Assembly: GCF_026410285.1 (NCBI RefSeq)
Contig: NZ_JAPMLP010000007.1
Location: forward strand, 62,001 to 126,000
Source of the DNA: Sulfitobacter sp. F26169L
GTDB taxonomy: Bacteria > Pseudomonadota > Alphaproteobacteria > Rhodobacterales > Rhodobacteraceae
DNA: 64,000 bases
Reading direction: 5' to 3'
Under the pieces are notes generated by a model, which saw only the letters and a list, made by a program, of their open reading frames with translations, did not search any database and was not told the DNA's origin. Below, in pieces: positions 27,988 to 37,350 of the stretch. The translations under genes and the position numbers were made by a program. Position 1 is the first letter of the stretch, and each line of letters opens with the position of its first letter.

Positions 27988-28140
27988 CTACTCAAGCACA
28001 AGACCCACGACTATCAACGCCAATCCAAGCGGCGGCATCGCGCAGATCATCGCGAAACCCGCCAATAGCACGTCGCCAACTGACAGCGATTTGGCTGCGT
28101 TGCGGTCGTTCGCCCATATCGGCAGCGGCAACCGTCTCAC
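27988..28140 (-). CDS. Small single-helix membrane protein coupled to tldD
   Basis: A 50-residue frame that starts with GTG at 28140, overlapping the tldD stop as GTGA. It has a basic N-terminus (VRRLPLPIWANDRNAAK) and one hydrophobic segment of about 28 residues, ending VVGLVLE. The overlap geometry and helix make it a credible small membrane protein. No family is recognised and there is no independent ribosome site, so expression would rely on coupling to tldD. Confidence 0.4.
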   Translation of the reverse strand: MRRLPLPIWANDRNAAKSLSVGDVLLAGFAMICAMPPLGLALIVVGLVLE

Positions 28141-29558
28141 GCCGCCGCACCGCCAATCGTCAGCCCGCCGATCATCAAGGTTGGCTGTCCCACGCCCACA
28201 GGCACCCACTGGCCCTGCTTGCCGCAATTGCCCATGCCGGGATCAAGGCTCGGGTCATTCCCAATGGCGCGGATGTGCTTCAACGCTGTTGCGCCGTCTC
28301 CGATCAGGGTGGCGCCTTTGACAGGTGCGCCGACGATGCCGTTTTCCACGCGGTAGGCCTCGGTGCAGGAGAACACGAATTTACCGTTGGTGATGTCCAC
28401 CTGACCGCCGCCGAATCCTACGGCGTAGATACCGTCCTTGAGGCCTGCCACGATGTCCCCGGGGCTCGTATCGCCGCCTAGCATATAGGTGTTGGTCATG
28501 CGCGGCATGGGAATGTGGGCAAAGCTCTGTCGGCGTCCGTTGCCGGTGCTTTTGACGCCCATCAAGCGCGCATTCTGGCGGTCCTGCATATAGCCGACCA
28601 ATTTGCCGTCCTCGATCAGCACGTTTTTGGCGCTGGGCGTGCCTTCGTCATCGACCGAGATGGAGCCGCGGCGGTCGGGGATGGTGCCATCATCCAGCAC
28701 GGTCACCCCTTTGGCGGCGATCTGCTGGCCCATCAGACCTGCAAAGGCGGAGGTGCCTTTACGGTTGAAATCACCCTCAAGCCCGTGACCGATAGCTTCG
28801 TGCAGCAGGATACCGGGCCAGCCGGGGCCAAGCACCACGTCCATCCCGCCAGCCGGCGCAGGAACTGCCTTGAGATTTACCAGGGCGATCCGCAATGCCT
28901 CGCGCGCCTTGCCCTGCCAATCATCAGCGGCGAGCATTCCGTCGAGCGCGATGCGTCCGCCACCACCTGCGGTGCCGCTTTCGCGGCGGCCTTCATGTTC
29001 AACGATGACAGACACATTCACCCGCGTCATCGGGCGGATATCACGAACCGAACTGCCCTCGGGACGCAGAATTTCGACTTCCTGAATGGAGGCCGCGATA
29101 GAAGCGCTGACCTGAACCACACGCGGATCGAGACTGCGGCAGAAATCGTCAATCTCGCGCAGGGTTTCTACCTTTACCGCGAATGCGGCGCCAGCGATGG
29201 GGTCTTCATCGGTGTAGAGCTTTTTGTTGGTGCCATCGGGAGCGTCTGCCCATGTCCCACCCCCGTCACCCACAGCCAGACGCGCGGTTTGCGCAGCACG
29301 GCGCAATGCGGCTTCCGATATCTCGGTGGAGTGGGCGTATCCCGCGACCTCACCACGTACCGCACGCAGGCCGAAACCTGTCGCCGCGTCATAATTTGCG
29401 GTTTTCAGCCGGCCGTCGTCAAAGACCAACCCTTCCGAGCGACGGCGTTCGAAGAACAGCTCGCCATCATCGGCCCCAGCTACTGCCTCGCGCAGGACTT
29501 TCAGGGCGGTGTCGCGATCAAGACTGTCGTCAAACGGCGAAAAGGGGGTGTCGGCCAT
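28137..29558 (-). CDS. tldD: Metalloprotease TldD
   Basis: A subunit of the TldD/TldE zinc protease, which acts on unfolded peptides such as microcin precursors and antitoxins. It has 473 residues, the usual length. The metal-binding motif HEAIGHGLEGD is near residue 250 and is preceded by VLGPGWPGILL. C-terminal motifs include NTYMLGG and MIGGLTIGG. ATG 29558 is chosen for CGGAG upstream; the open frame extends 59 codons further without a ribosome site. It is divergent from ctaC. Its partner TldE is not in the window. Confidence 0.95.
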   Translation of the reverse strand: MADTPFSPFDDSLDRDTALKVLREAVAGADDGELFFERRRSEGLVFDDGRLKTANYDAATGFGLRAVRGEVAGYAHSTEISEAALRRAAQTARLAVGDGGGTWADAPDGTNKKLYTDEDPIAGAAFAVKVETLREIDDFCRSLDPRVVQVSASIAASIQEVEILRPEGSSVRDIRPMTRVNVSVIVEHEGRRESGTAGGGGRIALDGMLAADDWQGKAREALRIALVNLKAVPAPAGGMDVVLGPGWPGILLHEAIGHGLEGDFNRKGTSAFAGLMGQQIAAKGVTVLDDGTIPDRRGSISVDDEGTPSAKNVLIEDGKLVGYMQDRQNARLMGVKSTGNGRRQSFAHIPMPRMTNTYMLGGDTSPGDIVAGLKDGIYAVGFGGGQVDITNGKFVFSCTEAYRVENGIVGAPVKGATLIGDGATALKHIRAIGNDPSLDPGMGNCGKQGQWVPVGVGQPTLMIGGLTIGGAAA

Positions 29559-29720
29559 GGGGTGTACTCCGTAAGGTGGGGAAAGGCGCATCGTGTCTAT
29601 ATGACGCAAGCATAGGACTTTCTTTCGTATCCAGAATATGATTGTAAGGCGCAAGATTACAACGGCAGGGGGAGTTCCTGTGCGTTTTCGACAACCAGGG
29701 TCAAGAATATCAGGACGAAA

Positions 29721-30620
29721 ATGATGACAAAGCACCTCACACTTGCCGGTCTTTTGGCTGGCTTTACAAGCCTACCTGCATGGGCGCAAAGCGTTGATCC
29801 TCAAGGACTTGAGATCATCGGCGTGCCGGTGGACGGCAAGATGGGCTTCCAGCCCGCCGTGACCGAACTGGCGATTGACCAGCAATGGCTGGATGGAATG
29901 ATTCTGGTGATCATCACCGTGATCACTCTGTTTGTGACCGCCCTGATCCTCTGGGTCGCGTTCCGCTACAACGCGAAACGTAACCCGACACCTGCTTCGT
30001 TTACACATCACACGCCGGTCGAAATCGCGTGGACAGTGGTGCCGATTCTGGTTCTGGTCGCGATTGGTGCATGGTCCTTGCCCATCCTGTTCCGCCAGCA
30101 GGAAATTCCTGTTGCTGACGTTACGATCAAGGCGATCGGTAACCAATGGTACTGGTCATACGAGTACGTTGACGAGGATTTCGGTTTTGACAGCTACATG
30201 ATCGGCGCACCGGCACTGGGCGGCGAAAACGTAAAAACGCCCGAGGTGGTCGCGCAGCTGGAAGAGGCGGGATACACCGAAAGCGAATGGTTGCTGGCCA
30301 CCGATACGGCGGTTGTTGTGCCTGTGAACAAAACAATCGTGGTGCAGGTAACTGGGTCCGACGTGATCCACGCATGGACGATCCCGGCCTTCGGCGTGAA
30401 GCAGGATGCGGTTCCGGGACGTCTGGCAGAGCTTTGGTTCAGCGCTGAGAAAGAAGGCGTGTACTTTGGTCAGTGTTCTGAGCTTTGCGGTCAAGCACAT
30501 GCTTACATGCCGATCACTGTAAAAGTCGTCTCCGAGGAGGCTTATGCAGAATGGCTGGGCCGTGCGAAGGAAGAATACGCAGGTATTCCGCAAACACGGA
30601 CCTTTGCATCTGCTGACTGA
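29721..30620 (+). CDS. ctaC: Cytochrome c oxidase subunit II
   Basis: Carries the CuA centre that accepts electrons from cytochrome c in aa3 oxidase. It has 299 residues: signal peptide (about 1-22), two membrane helices at about 54-75 and 94-114, then the periplasmic cupredoxin domain. CuA ligands are visible in VIHAWTIP and in [14 protein letters not shown] near 250-263. AGGACG precedes the ATG pair at 29721/29724. Subunit I (ctaD) is absent from this operon. A hairpin follows in the gap before ctaB. Confidence 0.96.
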   Translation: MMTKHLTLAGLLAGFTSLPAWAQSVDPQGLEIIGVPVDGKMGFQPAVTELAIDQQWLDGMILVIITVITLFVTALILWVAFRYNAKRNPTPASFTHHTPVEIAWTVVPILVLVAIGAWSLPILFRQQEIPVADVTIKAIGNQWYWSYEYVDEDFGFDSYMIGAPALGGENVKTPEVVAQLEEAGYTESEWLLATDTAVVVPVNKTIVVQVTGSDVIHAWTIPAFGVKQDAVPGRLAELWFSAEKEGVYFGQCSELCGQAHAYMPITVKVVSEEAYAEWLGRAKEEYAGIPQTRTFASAD

Positions 30621-30627
30621 TATCTCT

Positions 30628-30651
30628 GGCGGGGTGCAAATGCCCCCCGCC
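30628..30651 (+). terminator. Hairpin in the ctaC-ctaB gap
   Basis: GGCGGGG (30628-30634) pairs with CCCCGCC (30645-30651). It lies 8 bp past the ctaC stop and is followed by CACAAAACC, not a T-run. It probably stabilises the ctaC mRNA or partly attenuates transcription into ctaB. Confidence 0.55.
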
Positions 30652-30727
30652 CACAAAACCCTGACGCCGCCGCGCATGACCCTGCGCTGCGGCCTCGCTA
30701 CATGAATTGCCATGGGATTCAGATACA

Positions 30728-31666
30728 ATGACTGACGTGACAAATGCACAATCTTTTGACGCAGATCCGCAGTTCGGTGATTATTACGCCCTGCTGAAGC
30801 CTCGGGTTATGCAGCTGGTGGTGTTTACTGCCCTTGTGGGGATGCTGGCCGCGCCTGTTTCGGTCAATCCGGTCGTCGGCTTTGCGTCTATCCTGTTTCT
30901 TGCCATTGGTGCGGGAGCATCCGGTGCTTTGAACATGTGGTGGGATGCGGATATTGATGCGGTGATGAAGCGCACAGTGAACCGGCCCGTTCCGGCGGGG
31001 AAGGTGACAGCACAATCCGCGCTGTATCTGGGTGCCGCGCTGTCCGGCCTATCGGTGATGATGCTTTCGCTTAGCGCGAACCTGCTGGCCGGATTCATGC
31101 TGGCCTTCACAATTTTCTTTTATGTTGTGCCCTATACGATGTGGCTCAAACGCTCGACCCCGCAGAACATCGTTATCGGCGGCGCCGCCGGTGCGTTTCC
31201 GCCCGTGATCGGTTGGACGATAGCAACCGGAACACTTGCGTTCGAACCATGGTTGATGTTCGCTTTGATCTTTATGTGGACACCGCCGCATTTCTGGGCG
31301 CTGGCGCTGTTCATGCGCAACGACTACGACGATGCCAAGGTGCCAATGCTAACGGTAACCCATGGCCGTCGGGCCACGCGCAATCATATTCTAGGCTACA
31401 CTATTGTACTGGCGGTTCTGGCCGTGGGAACGGCATTCAGCGCGATTGGCGGCTGGGTGTATCTGGTGACTGCGCTGGTTCTGAACGGATTGTTCCTGAA
31501 AGGCGCCTTTGAGATTTGGCGGCGCGACGAGGACATGTCGGAAGCCGATAACTTCGCCACCGAGCGCAAGTTCTTCCGCCTGTCGCTCTGGTATCTGTTT
31601 GCCCATTTCGTCGCGATTCTTGTAGAGGCGGCTTTGTCGTCCTTCGGAATGGGAGCATGGGGATGA
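30728..31666 (+). CDS. ctaB: Protoheme IX farnesyltransferase (heme O synthase)
   Basis: Adds a farnesyl group to heme b, the first step to heme a. It has 312 residues and about eight to nine membrane helices. The UbiA-type prenyl-binding motifs are present: NMWWDADIDAVMKRT near 70-84 and NDYDDAKVP near 198-206. ATG 30728 is preferred to an upstream in-frame ATG at 30707 because the family N-terminus fits better. The stop codon overlaps the next gene as ATGA. Confidence 0.94.
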   Translation: MTDVTNAQSFDADPQFGDYYALLKPRVMQLVVFTALVGMLAAPVSVNPVVGFASILFLAIGAGASGALNMWWDADIDAVMKRTVNRPVPAGKVTAQSALYLGAALSGLSVMMLSLSANLLAGFMLAFTIFFYVVPYTMWLKRSTPQNIVIGGAAGAFPPVIGWTIATGTLAFEPWLMFALIFMWTPPHFWALALFMRNDYDDAKVPMLTVTHGRRATRNHILGYTIVLAVLAVGTAFSAIGGWVYLVTALVLNGLFLKGAFEIWRRDEDMSEADNFATERKFFRLSLWYLFAHFVAILVEAALSSFGMGAWG

Positions 31667-31857
31667 GCCTGCGCCCGGAACACGAACTGCACAGCCGCCG
31701 CAAAAGCCTGAACATCGGTGTCGGGATTTTGCTGGGCGCATTTGTATTATTGGTGATGGTCCTGACCTTCACCAAAATCACCTCGACTGATTTCCGTATT
31801 CCCGCTTCGCAGGCGAACGGGGTAGGGGAGCAGCAGAACACAGGAGGCACAGACTGA
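31663..31857 (+). CDS. Small single-helix protein of the cytochrome oxidase operon (CoxF-like)
   Basis: A 64-residue protein with a charged N-terminus (SLRPEHELHSRRKS), one hydrophobic helix (about 18-38) and a polar tail. A small protein of this kind lies between ctaB and ctaG in many alphaproteobacterial oxidase operons; some are called CoxF. Its function is not established. ATG 31663 is preferred to ATG 31657 because GGGAG is 6 bp upstream, and it overlaps the ctaB stop. Its own stop overlaps the ctaG start as TGATG. Confidence 0.8.
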   Translation: MSLRPEHELHSRRKSLNIGVGILLGAFVLLVMVLTFTKITSTDFRIPASQANGVGEQQNTGGTD

Positions 31858-32432
31858 TGGCGCTTTCAGGTCCACAGAAAACTGTTTTTCAAACTGTTGG
31901 CGTGGTTGTGATGATGGGGGGCCTCGCTTGGGCGTCTGTCCCGTTTTATGATTGGTTCTGTCGTGTAACCGGATTTGGCGGTGTTCCGGGCGTTTCGGCG
32001 GTAGCATCTGATGACGTGCTAGAGCAGACGGTCAAAATCCGCTTTGACGGGTCGCTCAACAACCACATGGGCTGGGAGTTCAAACCCGTCCAGCGTGAAA
32101 TGGAAGTACGTATCGGCGAAACCGGGCTGGCCTTTTACGAGGCTTACAACCCGACCAGCCGACCGATTGCGGGTCAGGCATCGTACAACGTGACGCCTTA
32201 TCAGGCAGGGGCGTTTTTCCAGAAGATCGACTGCTTCTGCTTCGAAGAGCAGGTACTCGCCCCCGGGGAGCGGGTTCAGATGCCCGTCAGCTTTTATGTT
32301 GACCCCGAAATTGTTGATGATCGTGAAGGTCAGTATATACATACCATCACGCTGTCATATACATTCTACGAAATTGATTTGCCGGAAGGGTATGCCGCCC
32401 TTGAAACAGATCAGCCAACCGACTTGAACTAA
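31857..32432 (+). CDS. ctaG: Cytochrome c oxidase assembly protein CtaG (Cox11)
   Basis: Delivers copper to the CuB site of subunit I. It has 191 residues: one N-terminal membrane helix (about 13-35), then a periplasmic immunoglobulin-like domain. The copper-binding cysteine pair lies in the Cox11 signature DCFCFEEQ near 123-130, and [11 protein letters not shown] follows. The start overlaps the preceding stop. The order ctaB-small protein-ctaG-ctaE is the usual one in this order. Confidence 0.95.
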   Translation: MALSGPQKTVFQTVGVVVMMGGLAWASVPFYDWFCRVTGFGGVPGVSAVASDDVLEQTVKIRFDGSLNNHMGWEFKPVQREMEVRIGETGLAFYEAYNPTSRPIAGQASYNVTPYQAGAFFQKIDCFCFEEQVLAPGERVQMPVSFYVDPEIVDDREGQYIHTITLSYTFYEIDLPEGYAALETDQPTDLN

Positions 32433-32457
32433 ACACAAGGACACAGGAACGCGCGCC

Positions 32458-33267
32458 ATGGCCCACGCAAAAAATCACGATTATCATATTCTAGCCCCCT
32501 CCATCTGGCCACTGCTCAGCTCGCTGTTTGCATTTGTCATGCTGACGGGCGGTGTTCTCTGGATGCACTCGATCACGCCGTTTGTTTTTCTGATCGGTCT
32601 TGCAGGTACGCTGTACTGCATGTTCGGCTGGTGGTCCGAGGTTGTTGACGAAAGCAAAATCGGCGATCACACAAAGGTAGTGCAGATCGGTCTGCGCTAT
32701 GGCTTTATCCTGTTCATCATGTCCGAAGTGATGTTCTTTGTTGCGTGGTTCTGGGGCTTTTTTAAACAAGCGCTGTATCCGATGAATGAATACGTCGGTT
32801 CCACTTATGTGCCATCGGAAGTTTATCAGGTTGATGCCTTTCACCTGCCACTGATCAACACGCTTATCTTGCTGTTGTCAGGTTGTGCTGTGACTTGGGC
32901 ACACCACGCGCTGGTGCATGGCAACAACCGTGCAGACCTCAAGAACGGCCTGCTGATCGCGGTGGTTCTGGGTGTGCTGTTTACCTTTTTGCAGGGTTAT
33001 GAATATTCGCATGTATTGCATCAAGGTTGGGAATTTGGCGGAGAGATGTTCTACTCCAACTTCTTCATGGCCACAGGATTTCATGGCTTTCACGTGATCA
33101 TCGGTACGATCTTCCTTTTTGTATGCTATTTGCGCGCGCGCGCGGGCCACTTTACACCCGAACGCCACGTCGGTTTCGAGGCCGCCGCATGGTACTGGCA
33201 CTTTGTCGATGTTGTATGGCTGTTCCTTTTCTTCGCTGTCTACATCTGGGGCATTCCTGCAAACTAA
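32458..33267 (+). CDS. ctaE: Cytochrome c oxidase subunit III
   Basis: The third core subunit of aa3 oxidase. It has 269 residues and seven membrane helices. Landmarks are [12 protein letters not shown] at the N-terminus, [11 protein letters not shown] near 87-97, WAHHALVHG near 147-155, and the ending [20 protein letters not shown]. It is the last gene before a strong terminator, with surf1 beyond it. Confidence 0.96.
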   Translation: MAHAKNHDYHILAPSIWPLLSSLFAFVMLTGGVLWMHSITPFVFLIGLAGTLYCMFGWWSEVVDESKIGDHTKVVQIGLRYGFILFIMSEVMFFVAWFWGFFKQALYPMNEYVGSTYVPSEVYQVDAFHLPLINTLILLLSGCAVTWAHHALVHGNNRADLKNGLLIAVVLGVLFTFLQGYEYSHVLHQGWEFGGEMFYSNFFMATGFHGFHVIIGTIFLFVCYLRARAGHFTPERHVGFEAAAWYWHFVDVVWLFLFFAVYIWGIPAN

Positions 33268-33305
33268 GCACGGGCTTGCACCTTTAGCGACACAGGCTAA
33301 AACAC

Positions 33306-33335
33306 ACGCGCGGGGCAGGGCCTCGCGCGTTTTTG
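33306..33335 (+). terminator. Rho-independent terminator after ctaE
   Basis: ACGCGCG (33306-33312) pairs with CGCGCGT (33324-33330) around an 11-nt loop and is followed by TTTTTG. It lies about 38 bp past the ctaE stop and 28 bp before the SURF1 start, so SURF1 may depend on read-through or its own promoter. Confidence 0.88.
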
Positions 33336-33362
33336 TTACCGACCACTCTTATTGGAGCCGTC

Positions 33363-34043
33363 ATGCGCCGCAGTCTTTTCCTTGTTGTCATTGGTGCCGG
33401 TGGTGCAGCGATTCTGCTGTGGCTTGGCATCTGGCAGGTGCAGCGGCTTGATTGGAAACTGGGCGTGATTGCAGATATCGATGCGCGGATAGAGGCGGCT
33501 CCGGTCACGATCCCGGATACGCCCGATCGTGAGGACGATTCATACCTGCCGGTAACGGTCACAGGGCAAATCGCGCCGGCCTATCTGCGTGTGCTGGTCA
33601 GCCAGAAAGACATCGGCGCGGGATATCGTATTATTTCCGCCCTTGAAACGGGCGAGCGGCGTGTTCTGCTTGATCGCGGCTTCGTGCCTGTGGCGCTGGG
33701 TGATATCCCCGCGCATGCAGACACCGTGACCGTTCAGGGAAATCTGCAATGGCCGCAGGAAACCGACAGTTTCACACCGGCACCGGATCTGGAGGATAAC
33801 ATTTGGTTCGCCCGTGATGTTGATGCCATGGCCAAGGCGCTGGACACCGATCCGGTTCTTGTTGTGGCGCGGCAAACCTCCTTCGATGATGCGCCTGTCA
33901 GCCCTCTGCCTGTTGACACCAGCGCGATTCCAAACGACCACCTGCAATATGCCATCACGTGGTTTTCGCTTGCTGCGATCTGGGTGGCGATGTCACTGGC
34001 CTTTATCTTGCGCGCCCGTCGCGCCCCAACCTCTGCGAGCTAA
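33363..34043 (+). CDS. SURF1-family cytochrome oxidase assembly protein
   Basis: Helps heme a insertion into oxidase subunit I. It has 226 residues, with membrane helices near each end (about 5-22 and 198-217) flanking a soluble domain, the SURF1 plan. Family marks are LLWLGIWQVQRLDWK near the N-terminus, VLLDRGFVP in the middle and NDHLQYAITWFSLA near the C-terminus. GGAG precedes ATG 33363. It lies directly upstream of thrC (3-bp gap). Confidence 0.9.
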   Translation: MRRSLFLVVIGAGGAAILLWLGIWQVQRLDWKLGVIADIDARIEAAPVTIPDTPDREDDSYLPVTVTGQIAPAYLRVLVSQKDIGAGYRIISALETGERRVLLDRGFVPVALGDIPAHADTVTVQGNLQWPQETDSFTPAPDLEDNIWFARDVDAMAKALDTDPVLVVARQTSFDDAPVSPLPVDTSAIPNDHLQYAITWFSLAAIWVAMSLAFILRARRAPTSAS

Positions 34044-34046
34044 CCC

Positions 34047-35435
34047 ATGCGCTATATCTCTACCCGCGGCACTGCCCCGACTCTAAGCTTCGAGGAAGCG
34101 ATGCTGACTGGGCTTGCCCGTGACGGTGGCTTGTATGTGCCCGAAACCATTCCGCAGCTTAGCCGTGATGAGATCGCCGCGATGACGGGGCAGTCTTACG
34201 AAGATGTTGCCTTTACCGTGATGCGCCCCTTTATTGGCGATACGTTCACCGATGCAGAATTTCGCGATCTGATCGCCAAAGCCTATGCAGATTTCGGTCA
34301 CGACAGCCGCGCACCGCTCAAGGAGTTGGCCCCAAACCATTTTCTGTTGGAGCTTTTCCACGGTCCGACGCTGGCGTTCAAGGATTTTGCAATGCAACTG
34401 ATCGGCCAGATGTTCCAGCTTGCGCTGGGGCGGAAAGGCGAACGGGTCACAATCGTCGGCGCAACTTCGGGCGATACCGGATCGGCGGCGATTGAGGCGT
34501 TTCGCGGTTTGGACAATGTGGATGTTGTTATCCTTTATCCCCATGGCCGGGTGTCCGATGTGCAGCGCCGCCAGATGACAACACCTTCCGAAAGCAACGT
34601 ACATGCGCTGGCCGTAGATGGCGATTTCGACGACTGCCAAGCGCGCCTGAAAGATATGTTCAACGATTTCGAATTCCGCGACGGTGTGAAGCTGGCGGGG
34701 GTAAACTCGATCAACTGGGGCCGTGTGCTGGCGCAAGTGGTGTATTACTTCACATCCGCCGTGTCGCTGGGCGCACCGGATCGCCGCATCAGCTTTACCG
34801 TGCCGACGGGTAACTTCGGTGACATTTTCGCAGGCTACATTGCAAAGCAGATGGGCTTGCCGATTGACCAGCTGGTTGTTGCAACCAACCAGAACGATAT
34901 TCTGCACCGCTGCCTGTCTGGGCAGGGCTATCACAAGGATGCGGTTCACCCCTCTATCAGCCCGTCGATGGATATTCAGGTGTCTTCAAATTTCGAACGT
35001 GCGCTGTTTGATGCCTATAACCGCGATGGCAATGCCGTGGCGCAGCTGATGGCCGAACTGGCGGAGGGCGGGTTTGATGTCTCCCAAGGGGCGGCACAGG
35101 CGCTATCGGAACATTACACATCCGGCCGCGCCTCCGAAGATGAGACATCCGCCACCATCAAGGATACGCTGGCGCGCAGCGGAGAGCTGTTGTGCCCGCA
35201 TTCCGCTGTGGGCGTGAAGGTTGCCAACGAAATGCGCGATCCGGCCACGCCGATGATCACACTTGCCACGGCGCACCCCGCCAAATTCCCCGACGCGGTA
35301 GAGGCGGCCACGGGTATCCGCCCGCCACTGCCTGCGCGTATGGCCGACCTTTTTGAGCGCCCCGAGCGTTTGACACGCGTGCCAAACGAGCTCGAAGCGC
35401 TCAAGACCCAGATTAAAGGACTGATTGCTCAGTGA
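34047..35435 (+). CDS. thrC: Threonine synthase
   Basis: A PLP enzyme converting O-phosphohomoserine to threonine. It has 462 residues. The PLP lysine lies in GPTLAFKDFAMQ near residue 112, ATSGDTGSAAIEAF near 140 and GNFGDIFAGY near 256. It starts with MRYISTRGTAP, typical of the long bacterial form. The stop overlaps the next start as GTGA. It is placed between SURF1 and an M16 peptidase, an order common in the Roseobacter group. Confidence 0.96.
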   Translation: MRYISTRGTAPTLSFEEAMLTGLARDGGLYVPETIPQLSRDEIAAMTGQSYEDVAFTVMRPFIGDTFTDAEFRDLIAKAYADFGHDSRAPLKELAPNHFLLELFHGPTLAFKDFAMQLIGQMFQLALGRKGERVTIVGATSGDTGSAAIEAFRGLDNVDVVILYPHGRVSDVQRRQMTTPSESNVHALAVDGDFDDCQARLKDMFNDFEFRDGVKLAGVNSINWGRVLAQVVYYFTSAVSLGAPDRRISFTVPTGNFGDIFAGYIAKQMGLPIDQLVVATNQNDILHRCLSGQGYHKDAVHPSISPSMDIQVSSNFERALFDAYNRDGNAVAQLMAELAEGGFDVSQGAAQALSEHYTSGRASEDETSATIKDTLARSGELLCPHSAVGVKVANEMRDPATPMITLATAHPAKFPDAVEAATGIRPPLPARMADLFERPERLTRVPNELEALKTQIKGLIAQ

Positions 35436-36694
35436 CACTGCAAACGCACCGCCTTTCAAACGGCTTTCGCATCGTGACAGAACATATGCCGGGCCTTGCC
35501 TCTGCCTCTATCGGGGTGTGGGTGGGGGCAGGTGGCCGCCACGAGACACCTGCGCAAAACGGCATCGCCCACTTTCTGGAGCATATGGCGTTCAAGGGCA
35601 CCAAAACTCGCACCGCTTTGCAAATCGCAGAAGCGATCGAAGATGTGGGCGGCTATATAAACGCGTACACCTCGCGCGAGGTGACAGCCTACTACGTGCG
35701 CGTTCTGGAAAATGATGTGCCGCTGGGGCTTGAGGTGATTGCCGATATCCTCCGCAATCCGGTGATGGACGATGCGGAAATCGAGGTAGAGCGCGGCGTG
35801 ATCCTGCAAGAAATCGGTCAGGCGCTCGACACGCCCGACGATGTGATTTTTGATTGGTTGCAGGAGCAGGCATACCCCGACCAGCCAATCGGGCGCACAA
35901 TTCTTGGCCCGTCAGAGCGGGTTTCGAACTTTAGCCGTGCGGACCTAAACGGTTTCATCGACCAGCACTACGGACCCGAGCAGATGATTCTGTCAGCGGC
36001 CGGTGCGGTGGATCATGATGCCCTTGTGGCGATGGCGGAAAACCTGTTTGGCGATATGGCGGCCAAACCTGTGGTTCCGGCGCTGGCCGGCGTGTTTACA
36101 GGGGGTGAACACCGGCAGGTCAAAGAGCTTGAGCAGGCGCATTTCGCATTGGGTTTTGAATCGCCGGGCTACCGCGCCGATGACATCTATGTGGCACAAA
36201 TTTATGCCTCGGCGCTTGGTGGTGGTATGTCATCGCGTCTGTTTCAGGAAGTACGCGAAAACCGTGGGCTGTGCTATACGATCTTCGCCCAGGCGGGGGC
36301 CTATGCCGATACAGGCATGATGACTGTCTATGCCGGAACCTCCGGCGCACAGTTGCCGGAACTGGCAGGCATCACCATTGACGAGATGAAGCGTGCCGCA
36401 ACCGATATGTCACCCGCCGAAGTTGCGCGCGCGCGTGCGCAGATGAAGGCTGGGCTGTTGATGGGGCTGGAAAGCCCGTCAAACCGTGCCGAACGGCTGG
36501 CGCGGCTGATCCAGATCTGGGATCGCATCCCGCCGCTAGAAGAAACCATTGCCCAGATTGATGCAGTGACCACAGGTGATGTGCGCGATTTTGCCGAACG
36601 TATGGCAGCCACCGCACCTGCCGCGCTGGCCCTCTACGGTCCTGTCGAGGGCGCGCCCACGCTGGAGGCCCTAGAGGCGCGGCGCGTCGCCTGA
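35432..36694 (+). CDS. M16-family zinc peptidase (processing peptidase-like)
   Basis: A 420-residue single-unit M16 protein. The inverted zinc motif HFLEH is at residues 47-51 (ligands His47 and His51, catalytic Glu50), with a distal Glu in VERGVILQEI near 120-130. The second half carries the family segment SRLFQEVRENRGLCYTIFA near 268. It resembles the beta subunit of mitochondrial processing peptidase. GTG 35432 overlaps the thrC stop; no ATG start fits better. It is followed by an acetyltransferase with a TGATG overlap. Confidence 0.94.
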   Translation: MTLQTHRLSNGFRIVTEHMPGLASASIGVWVGAGGRHETPAQNGIAHFLEHMAFKGTKTRTALQIAEAIEDVGGYINAYTSREVTAYYVRVLENDVPLGLEVIADILRNPVMDDAEIEVERGVILQEIGQALDTPDDVIFDWLQEQAYPDQPIGRTILGPSERVSNFSRADLNGFIDQHYGPEQMILSAAGAVDHDALVAMAENLFGDMAAKPVVPALAGVFTGGEHRQVKELEQAHFALGFESPGYRADDIYVAQIYASALGGGMSSRLFQEVRENRGLCYTIFAQAGAYADTGMMTVYAGTSGAQLPELAGITIDEMKRAATDMSPAEVARARAQMKAGLLMGLESPSNRAERLARLIQIWDRIPPLEETIAQIDAVTTGDVRDFAERMAATAPAALALYGPVEGAPTLEALEARRVA

Positions 36695-37278
36695 TGCTGC
36701 TGGCGCGGCGTAAACTGAAGCTGGAAACCGAGCGCATGACATTGCGCCCGCCTGTGCATCAGGATTTCCGCCCGTGGGTGGCGCTGCGCAGTGCCAGCCG
36801 TGCGTTTCTGACCCCGTGGGAGCCTGCATGGGCGGATGATCACCTCTCCCGCAAGGCGTTTTCAAACCGCGTGTACTGGGCCAACCGCTCGATTAACGCG
36901 GGCACGGCAATGCCGCTGTTTCTGGTACGCCGTCAGGACCAGATGCTGTTGGGGGCGATAACGCTGGATAATATCCGTCGTGGTCCGGCGCTGGCCGGCA
37001 CGTTGGGCTATTGGACGGGCGAGGCATTTGCGCGCCAAGGCTATATGCGCGAAGCAATTGAAACCGTTGTGCATTACGCTTTCACCCATCTTGAGCTTAG
37101 CCGGATCGAAGCGGCATGCCTGCCGGAAAACACCGCGTCGCGCCGCCTGCTGGAACGTTCGGGTTTCAAGTATGAAGGTGTTGCGCAAAGCTATCTACAA
37201 ATCGACGGGCGCTGGCGCACCCACGTTCTGTATGCATGTCTGCGCAGCGACCGGCGGGGCAAGGCAACCGCCGTCTGA
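36694..37278 (+). CDS. GNAT N-acetyltransferase, RimJ/RimL type
   Basis: A 194-residue acetyltransferase. ETERMTLRPPVHQDF begins the domain, LGYWTGEAFARQGYMREA (acetyl-CoA-binding region) is near 107-124, and the ending LPENTASRRLLERSGF plus YEGVAQSYLQIDGRW is typical of RimJ-like enzymes that modify the N-terminal residue of ribosomal proteins. The substrate is not known. It starts in a TGATG overlap with the M16 gene, so thrC, peptidase and this gene are coupled. Confidence 0.88.
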   Translation: MLLARRKLKLETERMTLRPPVHQDFRPWVALRSASRAFLTPWEPAWADDHLSRKAFSNRVYWANRSINAGTAMPLFLVRRQDQMLLGAITLDNIRRGPALAGTLGYWTGEAFARQGYMREAIETVVHYAFTHLELSRIEAACLPENTASRRLLERSGFKYEGVAQSYLQIDGRWRTHVLYACLRSDRRGKATAV

Positions 37279-37350
37279 AGGTTGGTCTGCCGAGCCCAAT
37301 CTTGTTCTCTTAGGGCTTGCATCCGCTTCGGGCGCATTAGATCAATACAC

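Noticed and set aside
28515..29615. A 366-codon plus-strand frame.
   Set aside because: It lies antisense to tldD, which has clear family motifs and a ribosome site; the frame shows no protein family.
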